A stretch of DNA of 64,000 nucleotides from positions 1,054,001 to 1,118,000 of the forward strand of contig VJWN01000010.1 in NCBI GenBank assembly GCA_007644065.1, given 5' to 3'. This DNA comes from Margaritispora aquatica (lineage: Eukaryota; Ascomycota; Leotiomycetes; Helotiales; Discinellaceae). This document shows, piece by piece, positions 1 through 13,063 of the stretch. The position numbers and the translations under genes were made by a program. The notes below the pieces were generated by a model, which worked only from the letters and a program-made list of their open reading frames with translations, was not told the origin of the DNA and searched no databases. The stretch's first letter is position 1. Each line of letters opens with the position of its first letter.

Positions 1-2539
1 TAGTCAGAGTTTTCATGACTGCTTCCTCGTCTACGGTGACTTACTTATGAGCTGATCTCGCTTCAGGTTTACAAGACACATCATTCCGACTTTACCCGAA
101 CAATTCATCCTTTCGGCGTGTTCTCGACTCCCATGAGTTTCCGTCGGTCACGAGCAAAACCGTTGTAATTATGATTCGTCTCAGAGCGTGGGGCAACGTT
201 GCAAGGGTTTTGGATTATCTGGAAAAGAGGCGAACCCCTCCATCCATGGCAAAAGACTGAGGGCTCCCCGTATCCTGACCTTCTTATTGGAAGGCGTTCC
301 AATGACCAGTTTTTAAATGTACCACGGTCCCTTGAAGGGCACGCGACTAGCCTCCTCGAGACTAGATGGAATCTCACACACTGCGGGGTGCCCTGCAAAC
401 ACCTGCAGCTTTCTCAAGCCTTCTTATGCTTCTGCATTTCCAATCGACCAATCCTGGATGATACATTAACATCTTCCCACTTTCCCAGCGATTCCCCGCC
501 TGTGAATATTCAGGGTGGAATCGGTGGATTAACTGGATATACAGCTTTGGCATGCCATGTCCAATGAAACACGATATTTACTCATCTTGGGTCTTTGCAA
601 ACCCGACATCGGCTCTTTTTTCATAGCAGAAAATTTTCGCCCAACGTCAAAGTCGTCAACCTGGAACCATCAACGACTTGTTATGACCAACCACAAAGCA
701 TATCGAATACGACTAGATATTGTAACACTGTACCAACAACTCCAATGGTCTGATATCATGGGCCGCCAGTCTACACTGGGGATGCTGCACATGTGCGGCT
801 AGAACATGAGGCTACTCAATCTTGATCTTACTGCTGCTTGTCTTGTCTCGTGCATAGGGAATGCTGGGTAAAACATTTCATGAACTACTCCTCCTCTGCT
901 TCGAGTCCGCATGGATACAGAGCGCCTTCAGGCTCACGCCCCAAAACCTCTATCCTACCTGCATCTGCATATTCCACTTACATTGAATCCCTACTGCTGC
1001 ATGCTACGTACTGCAGTATCACGACATACCGGCCGGAGTAGAACTGTACAGCACTAGCACTGTACACAGATTCAAATGCAACATGCTCTATCAGGATGTT
1101 GCGTGGGGGTTTTGCCAGGCATGTTTGATCATCTCTATCCAAAGTACTTCTCGGAGGCTTTTGAAAACTCAAAAAGGTTGTCGGCTATCACCACCACCCA
1201 TTAACCATTGAGCCGTCCCTTTCATAGTGCTGAACTAGTATTTTAAACGGACAAGGTCCATGCGATCATCATTATGGTTGATCGATCTCGATGTGAGACT
1301 ACCAAAGGTAAATCTACGGTACATGAAAGTGACCGGAACCATACTCATAGAAATTTAGAATTTGCTTGAATAGCTATGAGAACTTGATATTACCTCCAAG
1401 TAGAATGTCAAATGGTATCGATTATTCCTCCGAGTCATCACAGATATGGCAGCAAACCGAGGCACAAATTTTGTGAGGGTAAACATGGGGGTTTTCACAT
1501 ATTGAAAGAATGGCATCGATATTACGTTGATCCCTTGTCTGTCGACTCGCATACCTTAACCGTAATGCATTTTATTGCATATCTCTGCTGCTTCCGGAGA
1601 AGAGGTCTTGGGAAGACCGGGAGAGGCCGATGAGAGTTAAACACTCTAACACTTGAGCTAAACTGAACTCGTAATGTAAAGTCGATCCTGAAGGCGTCCT
1701 TGATCGGAGCTCCAAAGCTGACTAGCTTCGAGGGTTTGATGCTAAGACTAAGGTAGGTGGTGGTGGTGGTGGATGTTGACCTCCTCCACTGCCCACATAC
1801 AACCACCAATCCGTGCAGTGATAAAACCAAGACGCCCCTCACTCCCATTCTTCTTTTCTTCTCCTCTTTCTCTCTCTCCCTCCCTTTCCACATAAATCAG
1901 TACAATTTCCATACCATCTCAATACCAATACAAATACCAATCGCTCATTGAAGTAGTGTGGTATTGCTTTGTGCACATCAACATCTGGGGAAGCAGTGAG
2001 ACACAACAAAAAGTAAGTAGTACTTCTCCCCTCATTTGCACGGGCACCTCCGGACCAGCATCATCGTCACCACCCTTGCGCAACACCATAAATCGCATTG
2101 GCAAAGGGATCGACTTCAGATATACTCCAGATACGACTGGTAGCAAAAGTTGGGGGTTCTTGTCCCATTGGGTTGGATTCAACGATGGACCATCCATTTG
2201 CTCCCCCACCCATTCACCCTTTCGACAGCCATTCATTATTCACGACGTTGTCAATCTTTACTACTAGTATTACCCTTCTCGAATCTCGAAGGTACCCAAA
2301 ACACTTATTCGTCCCTACCTATACTCGAGGCTTGCAAAAGGCCACAATTTCAAACCGTGAATCATTTCCTGGATCGAGAACTTCAAAACGTTGTAAGCAT
2401 CTTTGGCTAACCACCATTGTTGAATAAACAGACAAAGAATTACCACCCACCACCGCATTTATATCCCGCGCAAGCGCAAGCAATCAATAACCGCGTAACG
2501 CAACACTCTTTTCTCAAGGCCGCAGCAACTTTGCCTGCT
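1..2539. other. Non-coding stretch and GOGAT leader
   Basis: No gene is recognised here. The open frames are short (the longest is about 120 codons, 199-567) and show no domain, signal peptide or plausible splicing. A GGT microsatellite lies at 1754-1774 and a CT-rich tract at about 1845-1890, the kind of pyrimidine tract common in fungal core promoters. The part from about 1950 to 2539 is probably the leader of the glutamate synthase gene. It has upstream ATGs (for example 1956) and a possible very short leader intron (donor near 2393, CTAAC near 2407, acceptor at 2431). Confidence 0.5.
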
Positions 2540-5500
2540 ATGGCCAAGGCTCACGAATTCGATGATCGCCAAACCCAGATAGATGCCGAAAGTGAGCCCT
2601 ACAATGCGTACACTCCTGCCACCGAAGGGAACACATCATGGGCTGGTGCACTCCCAGTGAAACAGTGGGTGACCAGCACATAATTTTGCTTTCGCGGAGG
2701 CTAATTTTTGGATAGAGGTCTCTATGACCCGGAATTGGAAAAAGATGCCTGTGGTGTAGGATTTGCTTGGTAAGTTAAAACCTATCTTTAAACGTAAGTG
2801 AGGGCAAAGCTAATACTTCCCAGCAATATCAAAGGCAAAGCCAGCCACAAGATCGTCAGCGATGGTATGCCCTTACATGTATGATGATACTTCAATGTTT
2901 GCTGACTCTTATCCGCACAGCACGGAATCTACTTTGTAACATGACCCATCGGGGTGCCGTGGGTTCAGATGCACGAGATGGAGATGGAGCGGGTGTCATG
3001 ACCTCAATTCCTCACAAATTTTTCATCAAGAATTTCGAACGCGAAACGGACATAAAATTACCTCCTATGGGACAATATGCTGTGGGAAATCTTTTCTTCA
3101 AACCAGACGAGGAGACATTGCATGAATCAAAAAGACAATTGGAAGAGATCTCAGAGTCCCTGGGGCTGAGAGTATTGGGCTGGCGAGAGCCTCCTAAAGA
3201 TTCTACCCTTCTTGGTCCTGCTGCTGCTTCTCGTGAGCCTATTATCCTTCAGCCATTCGTCGTGCTGTTGTCTGCCTATGGTCCTGGCAATTCTCCAGAA
3301 AACACAGACCCTGAGACTTTTGATGAGAAATATTTCGAAAGACAGCTTTATGTGCTCCGAAAGCGTGCAACCCATACAATTGGGCTCCACAACTGGTTCT
3401 ATCTCTGTTCCTTGTCGAACAAAAACATTGTCTACAAGGGTCAATTGGCACCCGTGCAAGTATATCAATACTATTATGATTTGGTGAACGCGGATTATGA
3501 GGCTCATTTTGCTCTCGTACACTCGCGTTTCTCTACCAATACATTTCCTTCCTGGGACCGTGCCCAGCCTCTGCGATGGGCAGCCCACAATGGTATGCAA
3601 TTCTCGTGATTTTTAGTAAAAATGTAAAACTAACATCAGTGCAGGTGAAATTAACACCTTGCGGGGAAATAAGAACTGGATGCGTGCCCGTGAAGGTGTC
3701 ATGCAGTCTGACATCTTTGGCGAGGAGCTGGAAATGCTCTACCCAATTATCGAAGACGGCGGTTCTGATTCGGCCGCTTTTGATAACGTGCTTGAGCTCC
3801 TGATGGTCAATGGAGTACTTTCTCTTCCTGAGGCTGTTATGCTTATGGTTCCAGAAGCATGGCAAGACAACGCCGCTATGGACCCTGCCAAGGCCGCCTT
3901 TTACGAATGGGCTGCTTGCCAAATGGAGCCTTGGGATGGACCCGCGCTCTTCACTTTCGCTGATGGTAGATACTGTGGTGCCAATCTTGACAGAAATGGT
4001 CTCCGCCCATGTAGATACTATGTCATGGATGATGACCGAATCATTTGCGCTTCTGAAGTCGGAACTATTGCGGTAGACCCAGAGCGTATTGTTCTGAAGG
4101 GTCGCTTACAGCCCGGAAAGATGTTGCTTGTCGATACTTTGGCAGGTCGCATAATTGATGACGCTGAGCTCAAGAACACTGTTGCAAGCCGACAGGATTT
4201 CCGGTCATGGCTTCACAAAGAGTTGGTCAGCCTGCCAAAGATTCATGAGGATATGGTCACCGCAGGCACCATCGACCTGGCACCGAAGCCTGATGCGTCT
4301 CCGCTCCAAGAGGATGTGTTGCTAAGAGCTTTCGGTTACTCATTCGAACAAGTCAGTCTCCTACTTGCACCAATGGCATCTGATGAGAAAGAAGCTCTCG
4401 GATCTATGGGTAACGATGCTCCATTGGCATGCCTTGCGCAGGCACCTCGCCTGCTCTATGAGTACTTTAGACAATTGTTCGCGCAGGTTACAAATCCCCC
4501 AATTGATCCTATCAGAGAAGCAATGGTCATGTCTTTGGAATGTTACGTAGGTCCCCAGGGGAACTTGCTCGAGATGGATTCTTCTCAATGTGGAAGGTTA
4601 CTTTTGCCAACACCAATTCTGTCAATTCCTGAGTTCAATGCCCTAAAGAACATCAGCACAGTCCACTCCAACTGGACGGTCAAGACAATCGACTTGACCT
4701 ACCCCAAGTCCGAGGGTGTCCAGGGCTATATCAAGCATCTCGACGAAATCTGTGACCAAGCAACTGCTGCTATCGAGAACAAGGACCGAATTATCATTCT
4801 TTCCGACAGAGCTACCTCAGCCGATCGCATTCCAGTCTCTGCACTTCTCGCATCCGGTATGGTTCACCACCACTTGGTCAATAACAAGTGGCGTTCGCTG
4901 GCTGCTTTGGTTGTCGAGACTGCCGAGGCTCGTGAGGTTCACCACATGTGTGTTCTCGTTGGATATGGTGTTGATGCTATTAATCCATACCTCGCCATGG
5001 AGTGCATCTTGAAACTCAACCGTGAGAAGCTGATCCGAAAGAAGCTTACTGATGACGAGCTCATCCGCAACTACAAATACTCTGCCGATGGTGGTATCCT
5101 CAAAGTCATGAGCAAGATGGGTATTTCCACGCTGGCCAGTTACAAGGGTGCTCAGATTTTTGAGGCTCTGGGTGTCGATGACACTGTTGTGGACCGCTGC
5201 TTCAAGGGAACAGCCACCAGAATCAAGGGTATAACCTTCGAGAACATCGCAGAGGAAGCTTTCAGATTCCACGAGAAGGGTTTCCCATCTCGCTACACTG
5301 TTAGCGTGCCAGGTCTTGTTGAGTCCGGTGAGTATCATTGGCGAGACGGTGGGGAGCCCCACATCAATGATCCAACTTCCATCGCCAATATCCAGGATGC
5401 CGTCCGCACTAAGAATGATAAGTCATACGAGGCATACTCTCTTTCTGAGTACGAGCAAATCAAGGCTTGCACACTTCGTGGTCTCCTTGACTTCAAGTTT

Positions 5501-8500
5501 GATGAGTGCACTCCAGTTCCAATCGATCAAGTCGAGCCATGGACCGAGATCGTCCGCAGATTCTGTACTGGAGCTATGTCTTACGGTTCTATTTCTATGG
5601 AGTCTCACTCTACCCTTGCCGTAGCTATGAACCGTCTCGGTGGAAAGTCGAACACAGGTGAAGGTGGAGAGGACCCTGAAAGATCCGAGCGAATGGAAAA
5701 TGGCGATACCATGAGATCCGCCATTAAGCAAGTTGCATCGGGACGTTTCGGTGTTACTTCTAACTACCTTGCTGACTCTGATGAGCTTCAAATCAAGATG
5801 GCTCAAGGTGCCAAGCCTGGTGAGGGTGGTGAACTTCCTGGACACAAGGTCTCGAAGTCTATCGCTCGTACTCGCCACTCTACTCCAGGTGTTGGTCTCA
5901 TCTCGCCACCTCCTCATCACGATATCTACAGTATTGAGGATCTGAAGCAGTTGATTTATGATCTCAAGTGCTCCAACCCACGTGCCAGAGTTTCCGTCAA
6001 GCTTGTCTCTGAGACTGGTGTTGGTATTGTCGCTTCTGGTGTTGCCAAGGCCAAGGCCGACCACATTTTGATTTCGGGTCACGATGGTGGAACTGGTGCT
6101 TCCAGATGGACTGGTATCAAGTATGCCGGACTTCCTTGGGAGTTGGGTCTCGCCGAAACTCATCAAACCTTGGTCCTCAACGATCTTCGTGGTCGTGTTG
6201 TTGTCCAAACTGATGGTCAGCTCAGAACTGGACGTGATGTCGCCATTGCTTGTTTGCTCGGTGCTGAAGAATGGGGTTTTGCTACGACTCCCCTGATCGC
6301 CATGGGCTGTATCATGATGCGCAAGTGTCACTTGAATACTTGCCCCGTTGGTATCGCGACCCAAGATCCTGAGCTTCGCAAGAAGTTTACTGGGACCCCA
6401 GAGCACGTCATCAACTTCTTTTATTATATTGCGAATGAACTTCGTGCCATCATGGCTAAACTTGGATTCAGAACCATCAACGAGATGGTTGGTCATGCCG
6501 AGAAGTTGAGAGTTCGCGAGGACCTTCGCACACCAAAGACAGCTAACATCGACCTGTCTTTGATCCTCACCCCAGCACACAAGCTTAGACCGGGTGTTGC
6601 CACTTTCAACGTCCGGAAGCAAGACCACCGTCTATACGTTAGACTGGACAATAAATTGATTTCTGAGGCTGAGTTGACATTGGACAAGGGTTTACCTTCC
6701 AGAATTGAGTGTGATATTGTCAACACTGATCGTGCGATGGGTACTTCGCTCTCTTACCAGATTTCGAAGCGTTATGGTGAGGAGGGTCTACCAATGGACA
6801 CTGTTCATGTCAACATCAAGGGATCCGCTGGACAGTCATTTGGTGCTTTCCTCGCACCAGGTGTCACCCTAGAGCTTGAGGGAGATTCCAACGATTACGT
6901 CGGAAAGGGTTTGTCTGGAGGCCGTTTGATCATTTATCCACCTCGCGCTGCTGTGTTCAAGGCTGAAGAGAACGTGCTGATTGGCAACGTTTGCTTGTAC
7001 GGTGCTACTTCAGGTACTTGTTTCTTCCGTGGTGTAGCCGCAGAAAGATTTGCAGTCCGTAATTCCGGAGCCACAGCAGTTGTTGAAGGTGTTGGTGATC
7101 ACGGATGTGAGTACATGACTGGTGGTCGTGTGCTCATTCTAGGTAGCACTGGTCGTAACTTCGCTGCCGGTATGTCCGGTGGTATTGCTTACGTTCTTGA
7201 TATCCAGCAAGACTTCATGTCGAAGCTCAACACCGAGATGGTTGAGGCATCTGGCATTGATGATCCAGTTGAGATCGCGTATGTTCGCGGTTTGATTGAA
7301 GATCACCACCACTACACTGGCTCTGAGCTTGCCGCGCGCATCTTGCTCGACTTCAACCGTGCTCTACCACGATTCGTCAAGGTTTTGCCTGTCGATTATA
7401 AGCGTGTTCTCGCGGAGCAGGCAGCTGAGGCAGCTAAGCTTAAACGTGAGGAGTTCAGTCTTCCAATTCTCCCTGGAAACCCAGTCAGGGCGCTTCACGA
7501 GAAGAGCACTAAGGACAAGCACTCTCATGAGAAGAAGTCCGAGCTCCAGGATATTGAGGAAACAGTTGGAGACGCTGCTGTCGAGAAGAAGAGGTCTCTG
7601 GTGCTGGACAAGACCAGAGGTTTCATGAAGTACAAACGTCGCTCTGAGAAGTATCGCCCTGCTGCGACACGGACTCGTGACTGGGCCGAGCTTTCTAAGC
7701 GTCTCGATGAGGATGAGCTCAAGTACCAGGCTGCTCGATGCATGGACTGTGGTGTTCCTTTCTGTCAATCTGACTCTGGATGCCCAATCTCCAATATCAT
7801 TCCCAAATGGAACGAATTGGTCTTTCAAAATCAATGGAAGGATGCCCTTAACCGTCTTCTCATGACCAACAACTTTCCCGAATTCACTGGTCGTGTCTGC
7901 CCAGCTCCTTGTGAGGGTGCTTGTGTTCTTGGTATCAACGAGGATCCTGTTGGCATTAAGTCTATTGAGTGCGCTATCATTGACCGTGGTTTCGACATGG
8001 GCTGGATGGTTCCTCAGCCACCAAAGGTTCGCACTGGCAAGAAGATCGCAATCGTCGGTTCTGGACCAGCTGGACTTGCTTGTGCTGATCAGCTGAATAA
8101 GGCTGGACACAGTGTCACTGTATACGAGCGTGCTGACCGTTGCGGTGGTCTCCTCATGTACGGTATCCCCAACATGAAGCTTGACAAGAAGATTGTCAAG
8201 CGTCGTACAGATTTCATGGCCTCCGAGGGTATTACATTCAAGACTGGCGTTGCTATCGGACAAGACATCAAGCTCCTGGACCTCAAGGCTGAGAATGATG
8301 CTGTCGTCATTGCTACCGGAGCCACTGTTGCCCGTGATTTGCCAATCAAGAACCGAAACTTGGAGGGTATTCATTTTGCTATGCAGTTCCTTCACCGCAA
8401 CACCAAGTCTCTTCTCGATTCCGAACTTGCCGATGGTGAGTACATATCGGCCAAGGACAAGCACGTTGTTGTCATTGGAGGAGGTGATACCGGTAACGAT

Positions 8501-9188
8501 TGTATTGGTACTTCCGTTCGCCACGGTGCCAAGTCAGTCGTTAACTTCGAACTTCTGCCACAGCCAGGAAATGAACGTGGTCGTGATAATCCATGGCCAC
8601 AGTGGCCAAGAATTTACCGCGTTGACTACGGACACACAGAGGTCAAACAACACATGGGCAAGGACCCCCGTGAATTCTGTGTCATGTCAGAGAGCTTCGT
8701 CGATGATGGCGAAGGAAAAGTCAAAGGCATCAACACTATTCGCGTCGAGTGGACAAAGTCTGTCACCGGTGGTTGGGACATGAAGAAGATTGAGGGTTCT
8801 CAGCAATTCTTCCCTGCTGACCTTGTTCTCCTGTCCATGGGTTTCCTGGGTCCAGAGGATCGTGTTCTCGGTGAAGAGATTGAGAAGGATGGTCGCAAGA
8901 ACGTCAAGACCCCACCTGGAAAATATCACACCAATGTTGAGGGCATCTTCGCTGCTGGTGATTGTCGCCGTGGACAATCTCTTATTGTCTGGTAAGTGAA
9001 ATCCAATATTCCTCCTCTTGTCCACAGGATCTAACACGTTTCTTAGGGGTATCAACGAGGGTCGCCAATCTGCTCGTGAGGTTGATCTTTATCTAGAAGG
9101 CATTTCTAGCTTGCCTGTCACTGGTGGTATCGTCAAGAGAACTGCCGAGGAGATTCTTGGCAAGCGAGCCATCGCTGCAGCACAATGA
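2540..9188 (+). CDS. GLT1: Glutamate synthase [NADH] (NADH-GOGAT)
   Basis: Makes two glutamates from glutamine plus 2-oxoglutarate using NADH; with glutamine synthetase it forms the GS/GOGAT ammonium-assimilation cycle. Exons by splice signals and phase: 2540-2664, 2716-2769, 2824-2864, 2921-3592, 3645-8991, 9047-9188, giving 2126 aa, the usual length for the single-chain fungal enzyme. The residues before Cys54 (in DACGVGF) look like the propeptide that is removed to expose the catalytic N-terminal Cys of the class-II glutaminase domain. The FMN-binding synthase domain follows, with the 3Fe-4S cysteines near residue 1185 (CHLNTCPVG). The beta-subunit-like part starts near residue 1625, with cysteine clusters near 1663 (CMDCGVPFC) and 1713 (CPAPCEGAC) and a dinucleotide fold near 1765 (VGSGPAGLA). 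The four short introns crowd the 5' end. Long antisense frames inside it are shadows. Confidence 0.97.
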
Positions 9189-9775
9189 TTGCACGAAATA
9201 TGATGAGTGATTGAAGAAAGCGAAAAAGAATAGCGATTTTATGATTTGCATTTGTCTGGGTTTTTTCATTCGGCGCAGCATTGACGTTATTGCAAATCAC
9301 AGGCGGGAAAGGGAATTTCAAAATTTGCAGCGTGGACCATGGAGGCAGTTATGAAGCTTTCAAGCTTTGCTACGATACCGGATGTACCTTATGCACTTCT
9401 TGGGTTTGGCTGGTCGTTTAGGATCATTATCACGAAGTGTTCAAGCATGATGGGTCGTGGGAGGGCTGCTCTGTTAATCATCGCTATCTCCTTGCATTAT
9501 GCTTCGATGATACCAACGAATTAGTCTTTGGCGGGAGGGGGATGGAGGAGTCTTTGCCGGGGCCGGCAAGTGTTTCTTGCGATTAGTTGCGAATACCTTC
9601 GATGTATATAGTGTAAAGAAAGCAACATATGAATATGCCTTGACTTAGTGCTGTGTGGTTTTGTGAGATCGATGAATGGTTCGAACGAAAAAGAAAATGG
9701 TTAATGTTGGTGGAAATTTATTGAAGAGAACCAATCCTCAGCGTCGGAGAATATATTCTTTAAGCATTCCAGGCT

Positions 9776-9880
9776 GGAACGGATTGTCTTCGTCAAGTAA
9801 AGAATCTCAAGAGTCTCAGAAAAGCGAGGGAGCTGTAAAACTTTTGTGAATGTGTCACATTGTTTCACACATTGACTGAT
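9776..9880. repeat. Diverged dispersed repeat, copy 1
   Basis: The core 9846-9875 reads GTGAATGTGTCAC, a short spacer, then CACACATTGA. By eye it differs at about 5 of 30 positions from 36629-36658. Both copies are preceded by similar blocks containing GTCTT and GAATCTC about 35-60 nt upstream. The family is unknown and chance similarity is not excluded. Confidence 0.3.
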
Positions 9881-10261
9881 CATTGTGTTAAATTTAGTCA
9901 GATATTGGATGAGTAATGTGTGGAATTTGCTTACACATGGAGAGTATAGCTTGCCCTAAACAAGTCTCAATATTGTATCATACGATATTTAATCTTACAA
10001 TCTACTTAGGTAACTCTCGCAACATTTAATTTTGACTACCAATCCAATGCTCGACCCTTGACGAATAATCAAGTAAGTTAGTCTCGATTCGATGACAACT
10101 AGAATATAGGACCATCTGATGTTCAACTTTTTGGATGGAGTTTAAGTGGGGCGTCCAGCATTTTCTCTGTTAGCATCCCACCTCCCCACTCCTTGTCCAC
10201 TTGCCCACGCCTCGTCCCGTCGATTGGCATTCAATTGGCCAATAGAGCTTTTGTCCAGTGG

Positions 10262-10267
10262 CACGTT
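10262..10267 (+). promoter_or_regulatory. Possible Pho4/NUC-1-type site (CACGTT)
   Basis: A single CACGTT lies about 390 bp upstream of the VTC4 start. In yeast this is the weaker Pho4 core (CACGTG is the strong form) and VTC genes belong to the PHO regulon. One hexamer is weak evidence. Confidence 0.25.
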
Positions 10268-10653
10268 CGGTCTTCAACCCTGTGCTTCTTCGTCTTCTTC
10301 GTCTTCCTTGTTCATGCATTGCAGCAAGTGGAATTCTTGAAATCCTTGGCATGTTTAGTTCCACTTCCATGCCTCTGGGTCAACAAGCAAGCTTCTTTGC
10401 CTTTCCTCGTCAACCTCCGTACCCTCGACCACACAACATACATTGTGCTTGATACCAAGTGGTGATTTGGCGATCACTTCATGCTCAGAGGGAGAAGATA
10501 ATCAATTACCGCATTTTCTTATCCTTTGACCTTGGACGAAGATCAATTTGAATTCACTGCTATCTATCCTAGGTCCTTTGCCGTAAAGGCTCCTGACATC
10601 GTGTGCAACCAGCCCCTCCTCACAAGAGCACTCTTCCACCACTCCCCTTCAAG

Positions 10654-13063
10654 ATGCGTTTCGGACGGACTCTGCGAAATGCGATATACCCAAAATGGAA
10701 GGATCAATATATCAATTATACCAAGCTGAAGGGCATGCTCCGCGAGAACGAAGAGGACGACACGAAATGGACCGAGGAGGACGAGACCAGGTTCTGTGAA
10801 GAGATCCTGAACGTACAATTAGAAAAGGTAGCTTCTTTCCAAGCCGCCACCTTCAAGGAGCTTGAGGATAGGACGGACAAGGCTGCACAGAAGCTCAAGG
10901 ATTTGGGACCTGAAGATGGCAAGGCGTCGAGCGAGCTCACGGCTGGACGATTCAAGGAGATCGAGGCAGAGCTGGATAACATCATCACGGAGACGAAGGA
11001 GCTGAAGAACTACTCGACCATAAATTACACGGGTTTCCTGAAGATTGTGAAGAAGCATGATCGAAAGCGGGGGAACAATTACAAGATAAGGCCGATGATG
11101 ATGATGACCTTGTCCAAGAGACCTTTCAATTCAGAGCAGGGCTACTCACCACTGTTGAATAAGCTGTCAATGATGTACTATGCTGTCCGCCAGCAATTGG
11201 ACGAGTCAGATGCAAACCCGGCTGTTTCTTCAACGGATGCTCAATCACAGATCCAAAATGGAGAGAGATATGTTGCTACCAAATGTAGGCGAAGTTCTGC
11301 TGTCACATCTACTCTTACTAACAATAGACAGTCTGGGTGCATCCTGATAATTTGCTTGAGGTCAAGACTTTTATCCTTCGTCGTCTTCCTGTCCTTGTGT
11401 ACAGTGAGCAGTCGTCAAAAGATCTTGAGGCTCAAGGTGATCTGACTCTCAACTCACTTTACTTCGACAATCCTGAGTTTACCCTTTACAACCAGAAGGT
11501 GGATCGACAAGTCGATGCAGCATCAGTACGGATAAGATGGTATGGTCAATTGAACAAGAGCCCGGAACTCGTGATTGAGAAGAAGATGATCCACGAGAAT
11601 GGTACCAGTGAAGACAAGAGAATTCCTATCAAGGAGAAGTATATCGAATCATTCATTACTGGGCATTACAAGATGGAGAAGACTATCGCCAAGATGGAAC
11701 GTCAGGGACAACAGGAAGCTAAGATTGAGGAATTTAAGAACACTGTTGCAGACATCCAGAAGTTTATTCTGGATAATGAACTGCAACCAGTCCTGAGAGC
11801 AAACTATACTCGTACGGCTTTCCAAAAGCCTTTGGACGACAAGGTCCGAATCTCTATCGACACTTCACTTGCATTTATTCGAGAGGATGCTATCGACGAT
11901 GACAGGCCTTGCAGAAATCCAGACAATTGGCATAGACTGGACATCGACAGCAACTCTATGGTATATCCTTTCTCTCAGATCCGACAAGGAGAGATCAACC
12001 GCTTTCCATTTTCGGTGCTAGAAATCAAAGTGAAGGATGATGGAGCGAAGAAATATCCACAATGGGTCGAGGATTTGATGGCCTCTCATCTGGTGCATAA
12101 AGCTCCACGATTCTCGAAATTCATCCATGGTGTCGCTTCTCTGTTCGAAGACAACGTCAACAACTTGCCCTTCTGGCTTAGCGAGCTGGAGACAGACATT
12201 CGCAAAGATCCACAAGCAGCCTTTGATGAAGAGGAAGAAAGAAAAGCAAAGAGAGCTGAGAACGAGCAGGTCGTTGGCAGCTTTTTAGGCACGCCCCGGA
12301 TGTCTGGAATCCCGAGCGGAAGCTACAAAGCTGCTGTCAGTTCGCCCCTAGGCAGGTCTTACATGCAGGAGAGGATGGCAGCGGAAGAGCAGCACGCAGG
12401 TAGACGCTCTGATTTCAGTAAGAACCACGATGGTGCTCGTAGCACAGATGACAATGATGAGAGGGAAGGGGGATATGGTACCATGTCCTCTGTCTTCCCG
12501 TCATTCTCTCTCTCTAGGTATGCCAAGTCACGCCGCGCCAGAGAGGTCGTCTTACCGCCAGGTGTCACGAAACCAACTCTCCTCATCAAAGACTCCGGAC
12601 CCCTTCAAGTCGAACCAAAGGTCTGGCTGGCTAACGAGCGAACGTTCTTGAAGTGGCAGCACATCTGCATCCTGATGGGTACTCTAGCTGTGGCTCTCTA
12701 CAACGCAGCAGGCAGAGACACAATCGCCAAGGCGTTTGGATTCACCTATCTCGCCATCGCTGTGTTTGCAGGTGGTTGGGGAGTGGCCATGCATCGTCAT
12801 CGTCGCGACTTGATTATTGCAAGGAGTGGTAGAGATTTTGATAATTTGATTGGGCCAATGATTGTTAGCATCGCCATGATTGTTGCGCTTGTGTTGAACT
12901 TCTGGTTCCAGGTAAGCTGAAATCTTCCCTGTGTTTTTTGTGGTAGAACTAAATGTGTCTGTAGTATCGCAAGGCAATAGATCGGCTGGATGAGCCTCCT
13001 CACACCAATGTTACCATGTCACAGGGAGCTGTTGAGATGGGTATGCGAACGGACTTGCTGTAG
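10654..13063 (+). CDS. VTC4: Vacuolar transporter chaperone 4, polyphosphate polymerase
   Basis: Catalytic subunit of the VTC complex, which makes inorganic polyphosphate from ATP and passes it into the vacuole. Exons 10654-11284, 11332-12911 and 12965-13063 give 769 aa (yeast Vtc4 is 721). The start fits the SPX opening MRFGRTLRN, and the SPX domain covers about residues 1-150. The tunnel-shaped VTC catalytic domain follows (about 210-510) with the basic strand VRIRWYG, the IEKK lysines and the acidic/basic EIKVK strand that bind nucleotide, phosphate and metal. A linker of about 120 residues, acidic and then Ser-rich, leads to a C-terminal three-helix DUF202 membrane domain. The last exon is short; a GT within it (13041) could give a different C terminus, but the simple stop at 13061-13063 is preferred. 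Confidence 0.93.

Larger units (their letters stand above)
9189..10653. other. Intergenic: GOGAT 3' region and VTC4 promoter
   Basis: No gene seen. The left part is AT-rich 3' sequence. The segment 9776-9880 resembles sequence near 36.6 kb (see repeats). From about 10140 the sequence becomes pyrimidine-rich, as expected of the VTC4 promoter and leader. Confidence 0.5.

Noticed and set aside
5423..6628. 401-codon open frame antisense to glutamate synthase
   Set aside because: It lies wholly inside the strongly conserved GOGAT exon on the other strand. Its composition (Ser/Thr/Asn-rich, no domain) is what codon bias of the sense gene produces.
7364..8524. 386-codon antisense open frame in the same gene
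   Set aside because: Same reason: a shadow of the GOGAT beta-subunit region, with no recognisable motif.
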